Below, piece by piece: positions 4,940-5,414 of a stretch of 5,414 nt of DNA (the first letter of the stretch is position 1; each line of letters begins with the position of its first letter). The position numbers were made by a program, and so were the translations under genes. Below the pieces are notes generated by a model that saw only the letters and a program-made list of their open reading frames with translations, searched no databases and was not told the origin of the DNA. The stretch is from contig NZ_AUBA01000038.1 in the NCBI RefSeq assembly GCF_000429005.1, positions 1-5,414 of the forward strand, in the 5' to 3' direction. The stretch is from Novosphingobium acidiphilum DSM 19966 (GTDB taxonomy: Bacteria; Pseudomonadota; Alphaproteobacteria; Sphingomonadales; Sphingomonadaceae).

Positions 4940-5036
4940 CGCCGAGGCCGAAGCCAATTACTATGCAGCCATTGAGAACCTCGATATGGTCGCATGACTC
5001 AAACCAAATAGCCTCCGGGAAACCCGGGACGCTTCA
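4940..5036 (+). mobile_element. IS3-family element, right-end remnant
   Basis: The last 57 bp of a transposase gene are followed by a 39-bp tail ending GGAAACCCGGGACGCTTCA at 5036. Read from the right this is TGAAGCGTCCCGGGTTTCC, which fits remembered IS3-family termini of the TGAACCG-CCCGGGTTT type. The precise end is supported by the IstA frame on the minus strand: it leaves the IstA family pattern exactly at 5036-5037. The left part of the element is lost at the IS21-type repeats. Confidence 0.7.
4941..4997 (+). pseudogene. IS3-family transposase OrfB, last 18 codons
   Basis: The plus-strand frame reads AEAEANYYAAIENLDMVA and stops with TGA at 4995-4997. The sequence AEAEANYY(A/R)A close to a C-terminus is typical of IS3-family OrfB integrase proteins, where it normally follows 'GNIPP'. 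Here the proline codon before it is replaced by CAC (H), which marks the break with the upstream IS-type repeat. All catalytic residues are absent. The frame remains open upstream, but that part is not transposase. Confidence 0.7.
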
Positions 5037-5414
5037 AGGCGACCGGCGGCGAGGCCATCAGCCAGCAGTTCGGCCAGTACCGCCTCACAGGCGCGCTCGT
5101 GCGCTATGCTCAACAGTTCGACCGCCTGCCGGCAGGCAGCGCGTTCGCCCATGGCATCGAGCAGACGCTCGAAGGTCTGTCGATAGGCATCACGCGGGAA
5201 CAGTTGATTGCGGTAAACCAGTTTCAGCAACGCCATGGGTTTGCGCCGCAGGCTGTGGATGACATGCCGATAGTCGACGACATGGGCGTGTGTGGCATGA
5301 TCGGCCGACCGACCGCGCGGTAGTGTCATCAACCGGGTTCCACCAATGAACACGTCGAGCCGGTCGTCATAAAGCCGCACCCGCAACCGGTGGCCGATCA
5401 GCCGCGAGGGCACG
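5037..5414 (-). pseudogene. istA: IS21-family transposase IstA, C-terminal fragment (partial at right edge)
   Basis: The minus-strand frame entering from the right edge reads RLIGHRLRVRLYDDRLDVFIGGTRLMTLPRGR. Then come VVDYRHVIHSLRRKPMALLKLVYRNQLFPRDAYRQTFERLLD and ELLSIAHERACEAVLAELLADGLAAGRL. This is the post-catalytic C-terminal region of IstA: a beta-rich domain, the conserved YRHVIHSLRRKP(M)AL motif, then helices. Family similarity stops after GRL at 5037, where the IS3-type end starts; the frame continues 24 codons into it before a stop at 4961. The final 30 or so residues of IstA and the IstB gene are therefore missing here. The upstream part lies outside the window. It cannot be the missing part of the left istA fragment, because on the minus strand the N-terminal part would have to lie to the right of the C-terminal part. 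Confidence 0.9.

Overview
The window looks like chromosome of an alphaproteobacterium, most likely of the Sphingomonadales. The basis is high GC content, an HU protein with the MNNSDLAD start common in that order, and the tRNA-Gly and insertion-sequence types present. The genus cannot be settled from the sequence alone.

Left part (1 to about 927): a pile of mobile-element debris on the minus strand. An IS256-family element enters from the left edge; its first 12 transposase codons and its terminus are visible. It abuts a piece of a large serine recombinase. That piece is joined in frame to the N-terminal half of an IS21-family IstA transposase, whose own end, with paired subterminal repeats, lies at about 927.

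Middle left (about 928 to 2144): ordinary chromosomal genes. There is a secreted SnoaL/DUF4440-like protein (1005-1463) and an HU nucleoid protein (1653-1928) followed by a strong hairpin. A second hairpin (2102-2134) sits where the terminator of a minus-strand tRNA-Gly would be.

Middle right (2145 to about 4890): the end of an integrated island. A 45-nt 3' fragment of tRNA-Gly(GCC) forms the attachment-site core. It is followed by an AT-richer leader with three perfect copies of an 11-bp repeat and a complete P4-type tyrosine integrase (2388-3659). Convergent to the integrase are two island genes on the minus strand: a UvrD/Rep-like helicase fragment, cut at both ends, and a cysteine-rich protein of unknown function. 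Because the tRNA fragment lacks its 5' half on the island side, the intact tRNA-Gly is predicted at the far end of the island, beyond this window.

Right part (about 4890 to 5414): more insertion-sequence scars. A roughly 50-bp probable IS21-type end cuts the helicase and also cuts the last codons of an IS3-family OrfB. The right terminus of that IS3 element (5036) in turn cuts the C-terminal part of a second IstA gene that continues off the right edge. The window thus shows a tRNA-targeted island end whose cargo has been eroded by at least four insertion-sequence events.
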